NCBI RefSeq assembly: GCF_001425355.1
Contig: NZ_LMQN01000012.1
Location: 163,190-227,189 of the forward strand
Direction: 5' to 3'
DNA: 64,000 bases
Source of the DNA: Chryseobacterium sp. Leaf405
GTDB taxonomy: Bacteria > Bacteroidota > Bacteroidia > Flavobacteriales > Weeksellaceae
The notes beneath the pieces are model-generated. The model was not told the DNA's origin. It made no database searches and worked only from the letters and a program-made list of their open reading frames with translations. A program made the translations under genes and the position numbers. Positions within the stretch are counted from its first letter, which is position 1, and every line of letters begins with the position of its first letter. This document shows, piece after piece, positions 49,833-58,715 of the stretch.

Positions 49833-51962
49833 TTATAAATTCTCCAAAATAAAATCAGTCATTTTCTGATATAATTGAGGTCTTGTCTGTCCGCCGTAGA
49901 TTCCGTGGTTTTTATCAGGATACGCCATAAAATCAAATTGTTTTTTGTTTTGAATCAGCGCTTCTGAGAATTCCATAGAATTTTGAAAATGTACATTATC
50001 ATCGGCAGTTCCGTGAATTAATAAGAATTTTCCTTTCAATAAATTAGCATATTCGGTTGGTGAATTTCTATCATAACCATCAGGGTTTTCCTGTGGTGTT
50101 CTTAAAAATCTTTCGGTGTAAACAGAATCATAATATCTCCAGTTGGTAACTGGTGCTACTGCAATTCCCATTTTGAAAACATCGGCACCTTTTGTCATTG
50201 CCAAACTCGTCATATAACCTCCGAAACTCCATCCGAACATTCCGATTCTGGATTTATCAATGTAAGATTGATTTCCAAACCATTTTGCAGCGGTAATCTG
50301 ATCTTCTATTTCATGTTTTCCTAAATTCATGTACGTTACTTTCTTGAATTTAGCGCCTTTGTAACCCGTTCCACGTCCGTCAACACAAGCAACGATGTAG
50401 CCTTTTTGCGCTAACATTTCAAACCAGATTCCGTTTCCATTGTCCCAAGAGTTTGCAACTTGCTGAGATCCCGGACCAGAATATTGAAACATGAATAATG
50501 GATATTTCTTGTTTTTATCAAAATTTTTAGGCTTAATAATCCACGCATTCATCTGATCTCCCACATCGTTTGGAATGGTGATGAATTCTTTTTCAGTGAA
50601 ATTATCAGCTTTTAATTTTTGAAGCTGAGCATCATTATTCTGAAGTTCTTTTACCACTTTTCCTTTCCCGTCTTTTAATACAAACATATAAGGTTTTGCA
50701 GCGGTAGATGATGTTTCAATGAAATAATTATAGTTTTTACTGAAATTTGCAGAATTATTTCCTTCAGTATTTGAAATCAACTGAGATTTTCCGTTTTCAA
50801 TATTAATTTTTGAAATGACTTTATTGATACTTCCTTTTTCGGTGGTCTGAACGTAGATTTCTTTAGATTTTGGATTATAACCGTAATAATCGGTTACTTC
50901 CCAGTTTCCTTTTGTTACCTGTTTTTTCAGTTTTCCATCTTTGTCGTACCAGTATAAATGACGGTTTCCATCTCTTTCAGAACCCCAAAGGAAAGAATTA
51001 TCTTCTAAAAATTCTAAAGTCGGACTGTCTGTATCAATCCACTTTTCATCAGTTTCTGTGAATAATTTCTGAACAGCTCCCGTTTTTGTATTCACTTTTA
51101 ACACATCAGAAGCATTTTGAATTCTGTCGGAAGTAAGCAATACAATTTCGTCAGGTTTCGCCGTCTGAATAACGTTTGGAATATAATAATGTTTGTAGTT
51201 ATCTAAATTAACTTTCGTTTTTTTTCCGTCACTTAACTGATAAATATGTGCAGAAGCCACTGAGTTTTTTTCTCCCGCTTTTGGATATTTATAACGCATT
51301 TCACCTGGATAAAGCGTTTTGCCATAAATCGGAATATAAATTTCCGGAACTTCCGTTTCGTCTAGTTTTACAAAAAGAATAGCATCCGAATTTTTTGTCC
51401 ATTCATATAATCTTGCGTGCCCGAATTCTTCTTCATACACCCAGTCTGCAAGACCGTTTAAAATTTTATTCTTAACACCATGCTTAGTAACCTGTGTAAT
51501 TGTTCCTGAATTTAAATCCTGATAAAAAATATTATTATCAACGATGAAAGCTATTTTCGTAGCATCAGGAGAAAATCTCGGTTCCTGAATAAATTTACCT
51601 TCATTTAAAGAAATTACTTTCCCTGATTTTAAATCTTTTACATCAAATTTTCCTAAAAAAGAATGTCTGTAAATTGGCTGACTTTCCTTTTGCAAAAGAA
51701 TTTTAGACTCATCATCAGAAAATTCATAGCTTTCGAATTGTCCGTCGACCAAGTTTCCTTCTTTTTGAGAAGTTTTATAAGAATATTTTGCAATTCCGCC
51801 TTGTTCGATGATCAGATAATTTTCACCGTTTTTCATGGAAGTGATTCCGGCAATGCCTTTCCCACGGTAATATCCTGAATATATTTTATCTAAAGTGATT
51901 TCCTGTGCTGATACACTTTGGAAAGCTGCAGCAATTGTAAGCGTTAGTAAGAATTTTTTCAT
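49833..51962 (-). CDS. Dipeptidyl peptidase IV-type S9 serine peptidase
   Basis: A 709-residue exported peptidase with a signal peptide ending SVSAQ; the frame extends 17 codons further upstream, but the ATG at 51962 fits the signal peptide. The N-terminal beta-propeller covers about residues 40-450, and the alpha/beta-hydrolase domain follows. The catalytic triad lies in GWSFGGYM (Ser), HGTADDNVH (Asp) and KNHGIYGG (His). The DWVYEEEFGHARLYEW segment has the double Glu that binds the peptide N-terminus in DPP IV. It removes dipeptides in the periplasm, and the upstream POT transporters could import the products. Confidence 0.92.
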   Translation of the reverse strand: MKKFLLTLTIAAAFQSVSAQEITLDKIYSGYYRGKGIAGITSMKNGENYLIIEQGGIAKYSYKTSQKEGNLVDGQFESYEFSDDESKILLQKESQPIYRHSFLGKFDVKDLKSGKVISLNEGKFIQEPRFSPDATKIAFIVDNNIFYQDLNSGTITQVTKHGVKNKILNGLADWVYEEEFGHARLYEWTKNSDAILFVKLDETEVPEIYIPIYGKTLYPGEMRYKYPKAGEKNSVASAHIYQLSDGKKTKVNLDNYKHYYIPNVIQTAKPDEIVLLTSDRIQNASDVLKVNTKTGAVQKLFTETDEKWIDTDSPTLEFLEDNSFLWGSERDGNRHLYWYDKDGKLKKQVTKGNWEVTDYYGYNPKSKEIYVQTTEKGSINKVISKINIENGKSQLISNTEGNNSANFSKNYNYFIETSSTAAKPYMFVLKDGKGKVVKELQNNDAQLQKLKADNFTEKEFITIPNDVGDQMNAWIIKPKNFDKNKKYPLFMFQYSGPGSQQVANSWDNGNGIWFEMLAQKGYIVACVDGRGTGYKGAKFKKVTYMNLGKHEIEDQITAAKWFGNQSYIDKSRIGMFGWSFGGYMTSLAMTKGADVFKMGIAVAPVTNWRYYDSVYTERFLRTPQENPDGYDRNSPTEYANLLKGKFLLIHGTADDNVHFQNSMEFSEALIQNKKQFDFMAYPDKNHGIYGGQTRPQLYQKMTDFILENL

Positions 51963-52022
51963 TTCTAATTTTAAAGAATTCAAATTTAATAATTCTTGAT
52001 AATATTTTAGCATAAATAAAAA

Positions 52023-52048
52023 AAACAGAACTCTGATGAATTCTGTTT
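52023..52048 (-). terminator. Terminator of the leader-peptide gene
   Basis: On the minus strand AAACAGAA and TTCTGTTT form an 8-bp stem with a 10-base loop, followed by a T run. Confidence 0.75.
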
Positions 52049-52069
52049 ATTTAATTATTTTTAAAGATT

Positions 52070-52249
52070 TTAATCCTGTGGAGGAAGACATACAGGTAAA
52101 TCTGTTGCACAAGGGCTGTTCAGCATACTTAAAGCATAATAAATTGTAACTTGGCAAGTTGCTTCATCATAACATCTTTTCATTCCTGGTAAAATTCCAC
52201 CTTTCACTTCTTTTAGCTGTTCTCTTGAGATTTTTTTGAGATTTTTCAT
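52070..52249 (-). CDS. Double-glycine leader peptide (bacteriocin-like)
   Basis: A 59-residue peptide starting at the ATG at 52249. Residues 1-18 (MKNLKKISREQLKEVKGG) are a typical double-glycine leader for removal by a peptidase-containing ABC transporter. The 41-residue core has four Cys (core positions 8, 14, 29, 36) and ends in a Pro-rich tail. No transporter, modification enzyme or immunity gene is nearby, so it is an orphan. The gene has its own terminator. Bacteroidota carry many such peptides of unknown role. Confidence 0.7.
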   Translation of the reverse strand: MKNLKKISREQLKEVKGGILPGMKRCYDEATCQVTIYYALSMLNSPCATDLPVCLPPQD

Positions 52250-52375
52250 AATGATTATAATTTTTAATAACGGCTCTAATTTAATGAAAAATATCATTCA
52301 TTAGTGAAATTTTAAATAAAAAGTATTTTGGCAAATAAATTGAATATATAAACTATAATCAAATCAATAATAATT

Positions 52376-52849
52376 ATGGAAACGAATGCCTTTAACCAAA
52401 AACTAAATCGATACGAGTTAGATAACCAAATAATATATACAGGATTCTCAAGTTTTAATGATGCACAGGAATGTGCGAACAAAAAAAACGGAGAATTGGT
52501 GGAAGTAGGGTTCAAAGACGGAAATGACAATCCAGAAATTTGTAGTGATGCAGATTTAATTGAAAAAAAACTTCATTATTTTGTAGATGCAGGTGCAGAA
52601 TATAAATTTATCCATTCATCTGATCCTGGTTTTAGAAAATATGCTGATGAATTGCAGAAAATTAAAGCAAAACTTCAACAATCTCCACCTGATGAAAGAT
52701 ATTTAGCGAATTTTGAAATTGAAAATGCAGAAGATCCGATTGTTGTGATTAAAAATGATCAATTTGAATCGGTAACTTCAAGAGAGCGTTCAAAATATTT
52801 GAAACATGCTAAAGTTTACGAAATAGGAGTAGCTGTACCAAAATCTTAA
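52376..52849 (+). CDS. Hypothetical protein
   Basis: A 157-residue soluble, acidic protein without targeting signals. Segments IIYTGFSSFNDAQECANKK and FKDGNDNPEICSDADLIE suggest a small alpha/beta fold. No enzymatic motif is recognised. The next gene, a DUF6496-type protein, starts 11 bases after its stop codon on the same strand and shares a terminator, so the two are co-transcribed. Confidence 0.6.
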   Translation: METNAFNQKLNRYELDNQIIYTGFSSFNDAQECANKKNGELVEVGFKDGNDNPEICSDADLIEKKLHYFVDAGAEYKFIHSSDPGFRKYADELQKIKAKLQQSPPDERYLANFEIENAEDPIVVIKNDQFESVTSRERSKYLKHAKVYEIGVAVPKS

Positions 52850-52860
52850 AATATAATATC

Positions 52861-53046
52861 ATGAGCAAGACAAAATATTCAGAAAAAGCTCAGGACAAAG
52901 TTGGAAAGGTAATGCACGAATTCAAAGAAGGAAAATTGAAATCTTCCTCGGGTGAAAAAGTTACAAGCAGAAAACAGGCAATTGCCATCGGGATTTCTGA
53001 AGCGAAAGAATCAGGTTTAAAAGTGCCTAAAAAGAAAAAAGATTAA
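52861..53046 (+). CDS. DUF6496-type small basic protein
   Basis: A 61-residue Lys-rich protein. The pattern KYSEKAQDKVGKVMHEFKEG followed by KLKSSSGEKVTSRKQAIAI and GISEAKESGLKVPKKKK is the DUF6496 signature (read in overlapping parts). Such proteins are compact and highly basic, and may bind nucleic acid. Its function is not established. A terminator follows immediately. Confidence 0.7.
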   Translation: MSKTKYSEKAQDKVGKVMHEFKEGKLKSSSGEKVTSRKQAIAIGISEAKESGLKVPKKKKD

Positions 53047-53056
53047 TTAAATAAAA

Positions 53057-53092
53057 ACGGTCTGAAAATTTTTTCAAACCGTTTTTTTTATT
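53057..53092 (+). terminator. Terminator after the DUF6496 gene
   Basis: AAACGGTCTGAAAA and TTTTCAAACCGTTT form an imperfect stem followed by a run of T. Confidence 0.75.
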
Positions 53093-53121
53093 CATTTTCA
53101 AACCAATTATAATATTTTCAT

Positions 53122-53222
53122 CGTCATTTCGATTAATTTTCGAAATGAAATGAAGAGAATGTATCGAGATTTTTTAAATAAATTTCTCGATACGATTTTT
53201 TCAAAATCTACTCTAAATGACG
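53122..53222. repeat. MITE/REP-like palindromic repeat (101 bp)
   Basis: Terminal CGTCATTT (53122-53129) and AAATGACG (53215-53222) are perfect inverted ends. Inside lies a second palindrome, GTATCGAGA (53161-53169) with TCTCGATAC (53185-53193), and TTTCGATTAATTTTCGAAA. It lies in the gap between convergent genes and has no coding capacity. This layout recalls short palindromic elements seen in flavobacterial genomes. Confidence 0.65.
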
Positions 53223-53248
53223 GAGTAATATTTACTCTCTTTCAAGAA

Positions 53249-54913
53249 TTATTCTTTATAATTATACAAAACTCTATAATATTCATCAGCCATTCTATCG
53301 CTGTTGAAGTGATCTTTTACATCATCCATAGAATTATACTGAATTTTCCTCCATTGGTCTGGCTGATCATAATAAGTTGGAAGAATTTCGTTTTCAAGAA
53401 TTTCATATAACTTGTTTAAGTCGTAATTATCCTGTTCATAAATACTCATATTCATATAATCTGCTTTTGGAACTACAAAAGAATTTTCTCCGTGTTTTGC
53501 AAATTCAGGAATCCAGCCGTCATCTGTTGATAAGTTAATCGATCCATTCATTGCTGCTGTCATTCCTGAAGTTCCTGAAGCTTCTCTTGGAACTCTAGGA
53601 TTATTTAACCACAAATCTGAACCTTGTTTCAGAGATTTACTTAATGACAATTCGTAACCCGTCAAAACTGCCATGTTTTTGTAGTTTTTGCTTTCTTCAA
53701 CCAAAGAATTAAAGGTAGAAATCGAAGAATAATCCATCGGATAGGGTTTTCCGGCCCAGATAATCTGCACCGGATATTTTGGATGATTTAATAATTTGTA
53801 AAATCTTGCTTTATCATGTAACAGCAAATCTGCACGTTTATAACCTGCAAATCTCCTTGCCCAAACAATCGTGAAAACATTTGGATTAAATAGATTTCCC
53901 GTTTGGTCTGCTACAATTTTAAATAATCTCTTTTTTAAATGCTTTTTACGAAAATCAAAAACTGTTTCGTCATTTTCATCTTTAGCGTTATAAAGCGGTT
54001 TATCTGCCCAATATTTGAATTCCTGAGCGTTGGTAATGGAAGTAATTTCACAAATTCCCGGATATTTGCTCCACATGGCTCTTGAAACTACGCCGTGAAG
54101 CTGGGAAACTCCGTTGGCAACTTTCGCCATTTTCAACGCACAAAGAGAATGATTGAATTTATCATCATCAAAACCTTCGATATTTTTTGCTTCTTCTATG
54201 CTGAATCCTGAAAAATACGACATATCGTGGCAAAGTCTTACATTATGTTTTTCATTTCCTGCTTCTTCGGGAGTATGAGTCGTGAAAACTAACTTTTCTT
54301 TTACTTTATTTAAATCTCCATTGTACTTTTTCAATAAATGAAAAGAAGCGGGCAGTCCGTGTGCTTCATTTAAATGATAAATATCTCTTTCAATATTCAG
54401 TTCATCCAGCAATTGCGCACCGCCTTTTCCTAATAAAATATATTGAGCCAATTTTGTAGATTCATTCGCATCATACAGCTTATGACTGATTGTTTTTGAA
54501 ACATGATCATTTTCAGCAACATCCGTTGAGAGGAAGAACATCGGAGCGGTGTGAAAGATTTCAGGGTCAAGGTAATAGACTTTTACCCAAACCGGTGCGC
54601 TGTGAATTTCGATCTGAAATTTGATGCCCGTATCTTCCAGAAAACTGTACATTTTCTTTGTCCACGTTGGCTGTAAGGTCTGGTCGTGATTTCTCGCCTG
54701 ATCGTAATAACCGAATTTCCAGAGAATCCCGATTCCTATCAAATCTTGTTTCAAATTATAAGCACTTCTCATGTGAGAGCCTGCTAAAAATCCCAGTCCT
54801 CCCGAATATATTTTCAGAACCTGCTCAATGGCAAATTCCATAGAAAAATAGGCAACTTTTTTTGAATATTGTGGATTGACGCTGAAGGGTATTTTAAAAT
54901 TCTTAAAATCCAT
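53249..54913 (-). CDS. GT35 alpha-glucan phosphorylase family protein
   Basis: A 554-residue protein of the short glycogen phosphorylase type. YFSMEFAI and GGLGFLAGSH mark the N-terminal half, ERDIYHLNEAHG and TTHTPEEAGNEKH the middle, and WARRFAGYKRADLL the nucleotide-like fold. The family PLP site normally reads EASGTSGMK; here residue 452 is Thr (EASGTSGMTAAMNG), so the usual Schiff-base lysine is absent. Either this branch works without covalent PLP or it has another role. No glycogen synthase or branching enzyme gene is adjacent. Confidence 0.85.
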   Translation of the reverse strand: MDFKNFKIPFSVNPQYSKKVAYFSMEFAIEQVLKIYSGGLGFLAGSHMRSAYNLKQDLIGIGILWKFGYYDQARNHDQTLQPTWTKKMYSFLEDTGIKFQIEIHSAPVWVKVYYLDPEIFHTAPMFFLSTDVAENDHVSKTISHKLYDANESTKLAQYILLGKGGAQLLDELNIERDIYHLNEAHGLPASFHLLKKYNGDLNKVKEKLVFTTHTPEEAGNEKHNVRLCHDMSYFSGFSIEEAKNIEGFDDDKFNHSLCALKMAKVANGVSQLHGVVSRAMWSKYPGICEITSITNAQEFKYWADKPLYNAKDENDETVFDFRKKHLKKRLFKIVADQTGNLFNPNVFTIVWARRFAGYKRADLLLHDKARFYKLLNHPKYPVQIIWAGKPYPMDYSSISTFNSLVEESKNYKNMAVLTGYELSLSKSLKQGSDLWLNNPRVPREASGTSGMTAAMNGSINLSTDDGWIPEFAKHGENSFVVPKADYMNMSIYEQDNYDLNKLYEILENEILPTYYDQPDQWRKIQYNSMDDVKDHFNSDRMADEYYRVLYNYKE

Positions 54914-55111
54914 ATATAATAGTTTAGTGTTTGAAGAGTAAAGGTATCGATTATGATAGTTAAACCCTACATTAATTATCTGATAAATTAACTTTAAAAA
55001 TGTTTGTTGAATCTCTTTTTTAATTACCTTTAATGTGTAAATTTTTGAAAATCAAAACCTTTCTGATGTGAAACCTCGGTTTTATATGCTGTAACGATAA
55101 TAAATTTAAGC

Positions 55112-55909
55112 ATGAAAAAGGCATTTTCTGAAGAAGATTTAATTAAAAATCTGAGTTTATATTATCTGAATCGACATTTGAAAAAAAAGCCGATCGAAAA
55201 ATATCATCGTACTATAGACGAATCCCGTCTTCATGACCGTGAAAAATACAAGAAGAAAGCAGAAATTTTACTTCTTAATTCATTTATGCATCATTTTCCT
55301 GAAGTTAAGTTTGAGGATTTAACGTGCGAAAGCCCCGACTTCATTGCAAAATTAAATGACAAAAAAATCGGAATAGAATTAACTGAAGTGATCAATCATC
55401 TTGAAATGAAAAAGGTGGAAAGCAGTTTAAACAAAATTTTCCGTCAGGCAGAAATATTATTGGAACAGGAAGACACTACGAAATATCGTGGTGTTTATTT
55501 TTTAGAATTCAACTCAAATATGAAATTGGATTCTCTGGAAAATCAACAGGAAATTATTCTTAATATTTACAAAAGTATTAAAAAAGCTAAGCCCTTTGGT
55601 TGTGTAAAAAGCGTAAGAAAATCTTTTCACCGCAGAAATGTTTTTATTACTCATGAATATAATATGAATCTTTTTGATGAATTGTGTTCAGAGAAAATTT
55701 TGGAATTAATAGAGAAAAAGAATGAAAAATTCCCGTATTATGATACTTCTGTTGATGAATGCTGGCTCGTTATCGTGTCAGATATGAATTCTATTGCTTC
55801 CCGTTATACTTTTATTCAGGATAAAGAACATTTGCATGAAGTAAAAAGTCCGTTTCATAAAATTTTTCATCTGGAAAATCTTTGCGGAAATATCACGAGT
55901 ATAAAGTAA
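55112..55909 (+). CDS. Hypothetical protein with a nuclease-like PD...ExT pattern
   Basis: A 265-residue soluble protein. The segment ESPDFIAKL followed by KKIGIELTEV has the spacing of a PD-(D/E)xK nuclease core, although the last residue is Thr where Lys is usual, so the assignment is weak. A downstream DECWLVIVSD strand is common in such folds. The N-terminal part is Lys/Arg-rich. No restriction or modification partner is near. It is transcribed alone. Confidence 0.5.
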   Translation: MKKAFSEEDLIKNLSLYYLNRHLKKKPIEKYHRTIDESRLHDREKYKKKAEILLLNSFMHHFPEVKFEDLTCESPDFIAKLNDKKIGIELTEVINHLEMKKVESSLNKIFRQAEILLEQEDTTKYRGVYFLEFNSNMKLDSLENQQEIILNIYKSIKKAKPFGCVKSVRKSFHRRNVFITHEYNMNLFDELCSEKILELIEKKNEKFPYYDTSVDECWLVIVSDMNSIASRYTFIQDKEHLHEVKSPFHKIFHLENLCGNITSIK

Positions 55910-56043
55910 TTTGTTGTCAAAATTTCATTGTTTTTCCTTTTTTATTGAATTATGATTCTTTAATTTTGTTAATATTGATATAATTTCTTTATATTTGATA
56001 TACACTGTTTTAGGATTAAAAATTAATAACAAATTGAAAATAT

Positions 56044-58140
56044 ATGAAAAAACTTTTACTACTTTTTTTACTGTTTATATCACAAATATTCTTCTCTCAG
56101 GCCGATTGTTCAACGGCACTCAGCGTTTGTGGAAATTCGGATATTACCTATTCACCTTCGGGAATTGGCTCAGTCAACGAAAGCTTAGGAGGATGTATGG
56201 TATCGGGTGAGCATAATTCTATCTGGTATAAAATTACCATTGCTACAGGTGGAACTCTTACTTTTAATCTTATTCCCGCAGATCCGGATGCAGATTATGA
56301 CTGGGCAGTCTACGGACCGAACGTTACCTGTGGAAGCTTAGGTGCTCCGATACGTTGTAATGCAGCAACTGTTATCGGAGTTGGCGCAGCTACAGGATTG
56401 AATATGACAAGTACAATTCTGAGTGCGGCAGGAGGTTCTACAACTCCCTATTGCAGATATTTGGATGTTTTACCGGGTCAAACGTACTATTTGTATATTG
56501 ATAACTGGGTTGATGTTTTTAATCCTACATTGGCTCCTTTTTCTTTAACTTGGGGAGGAACGGCTACGTTGGCATCACCATTTAATGATCCTATTATACA
56601 GCCGAAACCTTTTGTTCCACCGGGAATTCCGGCGGCAAATCCTGCAAATCCTAAAGAAGTAATCGTCTGTGAAACTCCTGCTATATTTAATTTTTCTACT
56701 TTATCTGTAGGAATTTTAAATGGCAATCCTAATTTTGAAATAAGTTATCATGTCTCACAAAATGATGCTTTGTCGGGGGCAAATCCTATTTTATCTCCGC
56801 AGACGATTAATACGACTACAACGTATTATTATAGTATTCATTATCAGGATCCGGCAAATCCGACTAATCCTATTAACGGTTGCAGACAGATTGGACCGTT
56901 TAAGTTTAAACTTGGAAATATTTCTGGTACAAATGTTACGCTTTTTGGCTGTAATAATAACAATGTGGGTTTGGCGACATTCAACCTTACGACGGCAGCT
57001 GTTTTTGGCGATCCTTTGGCAACAAAAAAATATTATGAAACGATGTCAGATCTGAATTTGGGTGTTAATGAAATCCCCAATCCGACAGCTTTTGTTTCTG
57101 CTGAAGGAACTGTTTATGTGAAAATTACTTCTCAGTTCGGATGTACTGCTGTTGCACAGATTTTTCTGAAATTTTATCCTGTTGTGGTCGTAAATGATGC
57201 GACTTTAAGAGCTTGTTTTATTGATTCAAATCCTTCAATGGGATCGTTTGATCTTACTCTTGCCGCGGTAACCACACAGTCTGGAATTACTAAAACATAT
57301 TATCCTTCTTTAGCAGATGCTCAAAACGGAACTAATCAGATACTTTCTGCAAATCCTTACATTGCGCCAAATGGAGTTATATTTATAAAAGTTACTAACG
57401 GAAACGGATGTTTTGCCATTGCTAAAGTAACATTAGTAGTTATTCCGCCGGTTTATTCAAATATTCTGGAAGATAAAATTATCTGTATAGAAGATAAAAC
57501 AACATTAGATGCGGGTCCCGGATTTGCCAGCTACGAATGGAGCACGGGCGCAACTACTCAGACGATTACTAACGTCGGAGTTGGAACATATTGGGTAAAA
57601 CTAAAAACCGGACAATGTATTACAACACAAAAGGTAAAAGTTTATCCTTCTGAGCAACCTGTCATCGCAAATGTTGAAATTGCGAGTACCACGGTTACTG
57701 TAAACGTTATAGGAGGAACTGCTCCTTATAAATATTCAATGGATGGGATTAATTGGCAGGATTCTAATGTATTTAATAATGTTCCGAGAGGTGATAATTA
57801 TATTCATGTGAAAGATGCTTACGACTGTGAACCAATTGATATTACGATTGTTGTGCCTAATTTGGTAAACGTTATCACGCCAAATGGAGACGGTATTAAT
57901 GATGTGATAGATTATTCAGCATTGGGAAATAAACAAAACTTGATATTCAATATTTTTGACAGATATGGAACTAAGATTTTCCAGGCAGATAAATCCAACG
58001 GCTATAAATGGGACGGAACAATTGCCGGCAAAAAAGTTCCGACTGGCACATATTGGTATTCGGTAACCTGGAATGAAAATGATAAAAAGAGCACCTTATT
58101 CAAATATTCAGGATGGGTGATGGTAAAAAACAGGGAATAA
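56044..58140 (+). CDS. Secreted adhesin-like protein with T9SS type B sorting domain
   Basis: A 698-residue secreted protein. A signal peptide ends at FFSQ. A beta-sandwich domain with SIWYKI and YYLYIDN (about residues 40-180) is followed by several Ig-like repeats with Cys pairs. The C-terminus is a gliding-motility-associated (type B) T9SS signal, VNVITPNGDGINDVI to GTYWYSVTW. Type B cargo is bound to the surface with PorP/SprF-type partners; a role as surface adhesin is likely but not proven. It has its own terminator. Confidence 0.87.
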   Translation: MKKLLLLFLLFISQIFFSQADCSTALSVCGNSDITYSPSGIGSVNESLGGCMVSGEHNSIWYKITIATGGTLTFNLIPADPDADYDWAVYGPNVTCGSLGAPIRCNAATVIGVGAATGLNMTSTILSAAGGSTTPYCRYLDVLPGQTYYLYIDNWVDVFNPTLAPFSLTWGGTATLASPFNDPIIQPKPFVPPGIPAANPANPKEVIVCETPAIFNFSTLSVGILNGNPNFEISYHVSQNDALSGANPILSPQTINTTTTYYYSIHYQDPANPTNPINGCRQIGPFKFKLGNISGTNVTLFGCNNNNVGLATFNLTTAAVFGDPLATKKYYETMSDLNLGVNEIPNPTAFVSAEGTVYVKITSQFGCTAVAQIFLKFYPVVVVNDATLRACFIDSNPSMGSFDLTLAAVTTQSGITKTYYPSLADAQNGTNQILSANPYIAPNGVIFIKVTNGNGCFAIAKVTLVVIPPVYSNILEDKIICIEDKTTLDAGPGFASYEWSTGATTQTITNVGVGTYWVKLKTGQCITTQKVKVYPSEQPVIANVEIASTTVTVNVIGGTAPYKYSMDGINWQDSNVFNNVPRGDNYIHVKDAYDCEPIDITIVVPNLVNVITPNGDGINDVIDYSALGNKQNLIFNIFDRYGTKIFQADKSNGYKWDGTIAGKKVPTGTYWYSVTWNENDKKSTLFKYSGWVMVKNRE

Positions 58141-58159
58141 AATAATGTTTAAAATAGAA

Positions 58160-58186
58160 AAACCGTCGCAAGAGTGGCGGTTTTTT
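58160..58186. terminator. Terminator between convergent genes
   Basis: AAACCGTCGC and GTGGCGGTTT form a 10-bp stem with an AAGA loop, followed by TTT on the plus strand. The stop codon of the minus-strand NTF2-like gene (58185) overlaps it. Confidence 0.85.
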
Positions 58187-58544
58187 AATTAAATACTTTT
58201 GTATCTTTAAAATAATCAGAGAGATATAGGATTTTACCGCATTTCGAAAACTGAATGATTGTGCAGATTTCGTTTTCATAAGTTCCTTTTCCCGACAGAT
58301 TTCCTAAAGAATTAGTTTGATAAAAATATTTTTCATTTCCCAAAGAAAAAATCTCAGAAACACGCCATTCAATATTTTCGTAACGCCTGAAGATAGCTCT
58401 GAATAAAGCTAAAATTCTGTTCTTGCCTGAAATTTCTTTAGAAGGCGGAATCCATATTGTACTTTCGTCCGTAAACCATTTTTCAAGATGATCTGTATCT
58501 AAAGAATTTAAATCTTTCATAAAATGACTGATTTTACAATTCAT
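58185..58544 (-). CDS. NTF2/SnoaL-like protein
   Basis: A 119-residue protein with the fold pattern of the nuclear transport factor 2 family: an N-terminal helix pair, then FTDESTIWIPPSKEISGKN, RAIFRRYENIEWRV and a strand-rich C-terminus. Members act as small isomerases, or as binding domains with no enzymatic role. No catalytic residues can be singled out. The gene is monocistronic. Confidence 0.7.
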   Translation of the reverse strand: MNCKISHFMKDLNSLDTDHLEKWFTDESTIWIPPSKEISGKNRILALFRAIFRRYENIEWRVSEIFSLGNEKYFYQTNSLGNLSGKGTYENEICTIIQFSKCGKILYLSDYFKDTKVFN

Positions 58545-58682
58545 ATTTTCCGTTTACTATTAATATACGTGAAAAATCTTAACTTGGTTTTTATTTTAGC
58601 AGTATGATTCTCGATTAAACCGGATTATGAAAGATAAAACAGATCGATAGATCGAATCAATTTATAAATAATATTAAATTGC

Positions 58683-58690
58683 TATCTTTG
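58683..58690 (+). promoter_or_regulatory. -7 box of mtaB
   Basis: TATCTTTG, 25 bases before the ATG at 58716. An AGGAG ribosome-binding sequence lies at 58704-58708, which is unusual in this window because most genes lack one. Confidence 0.5.
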
Positions 58691-58715
58691 CACCACTAAA
58701 ATTCAGGAGTAAATA

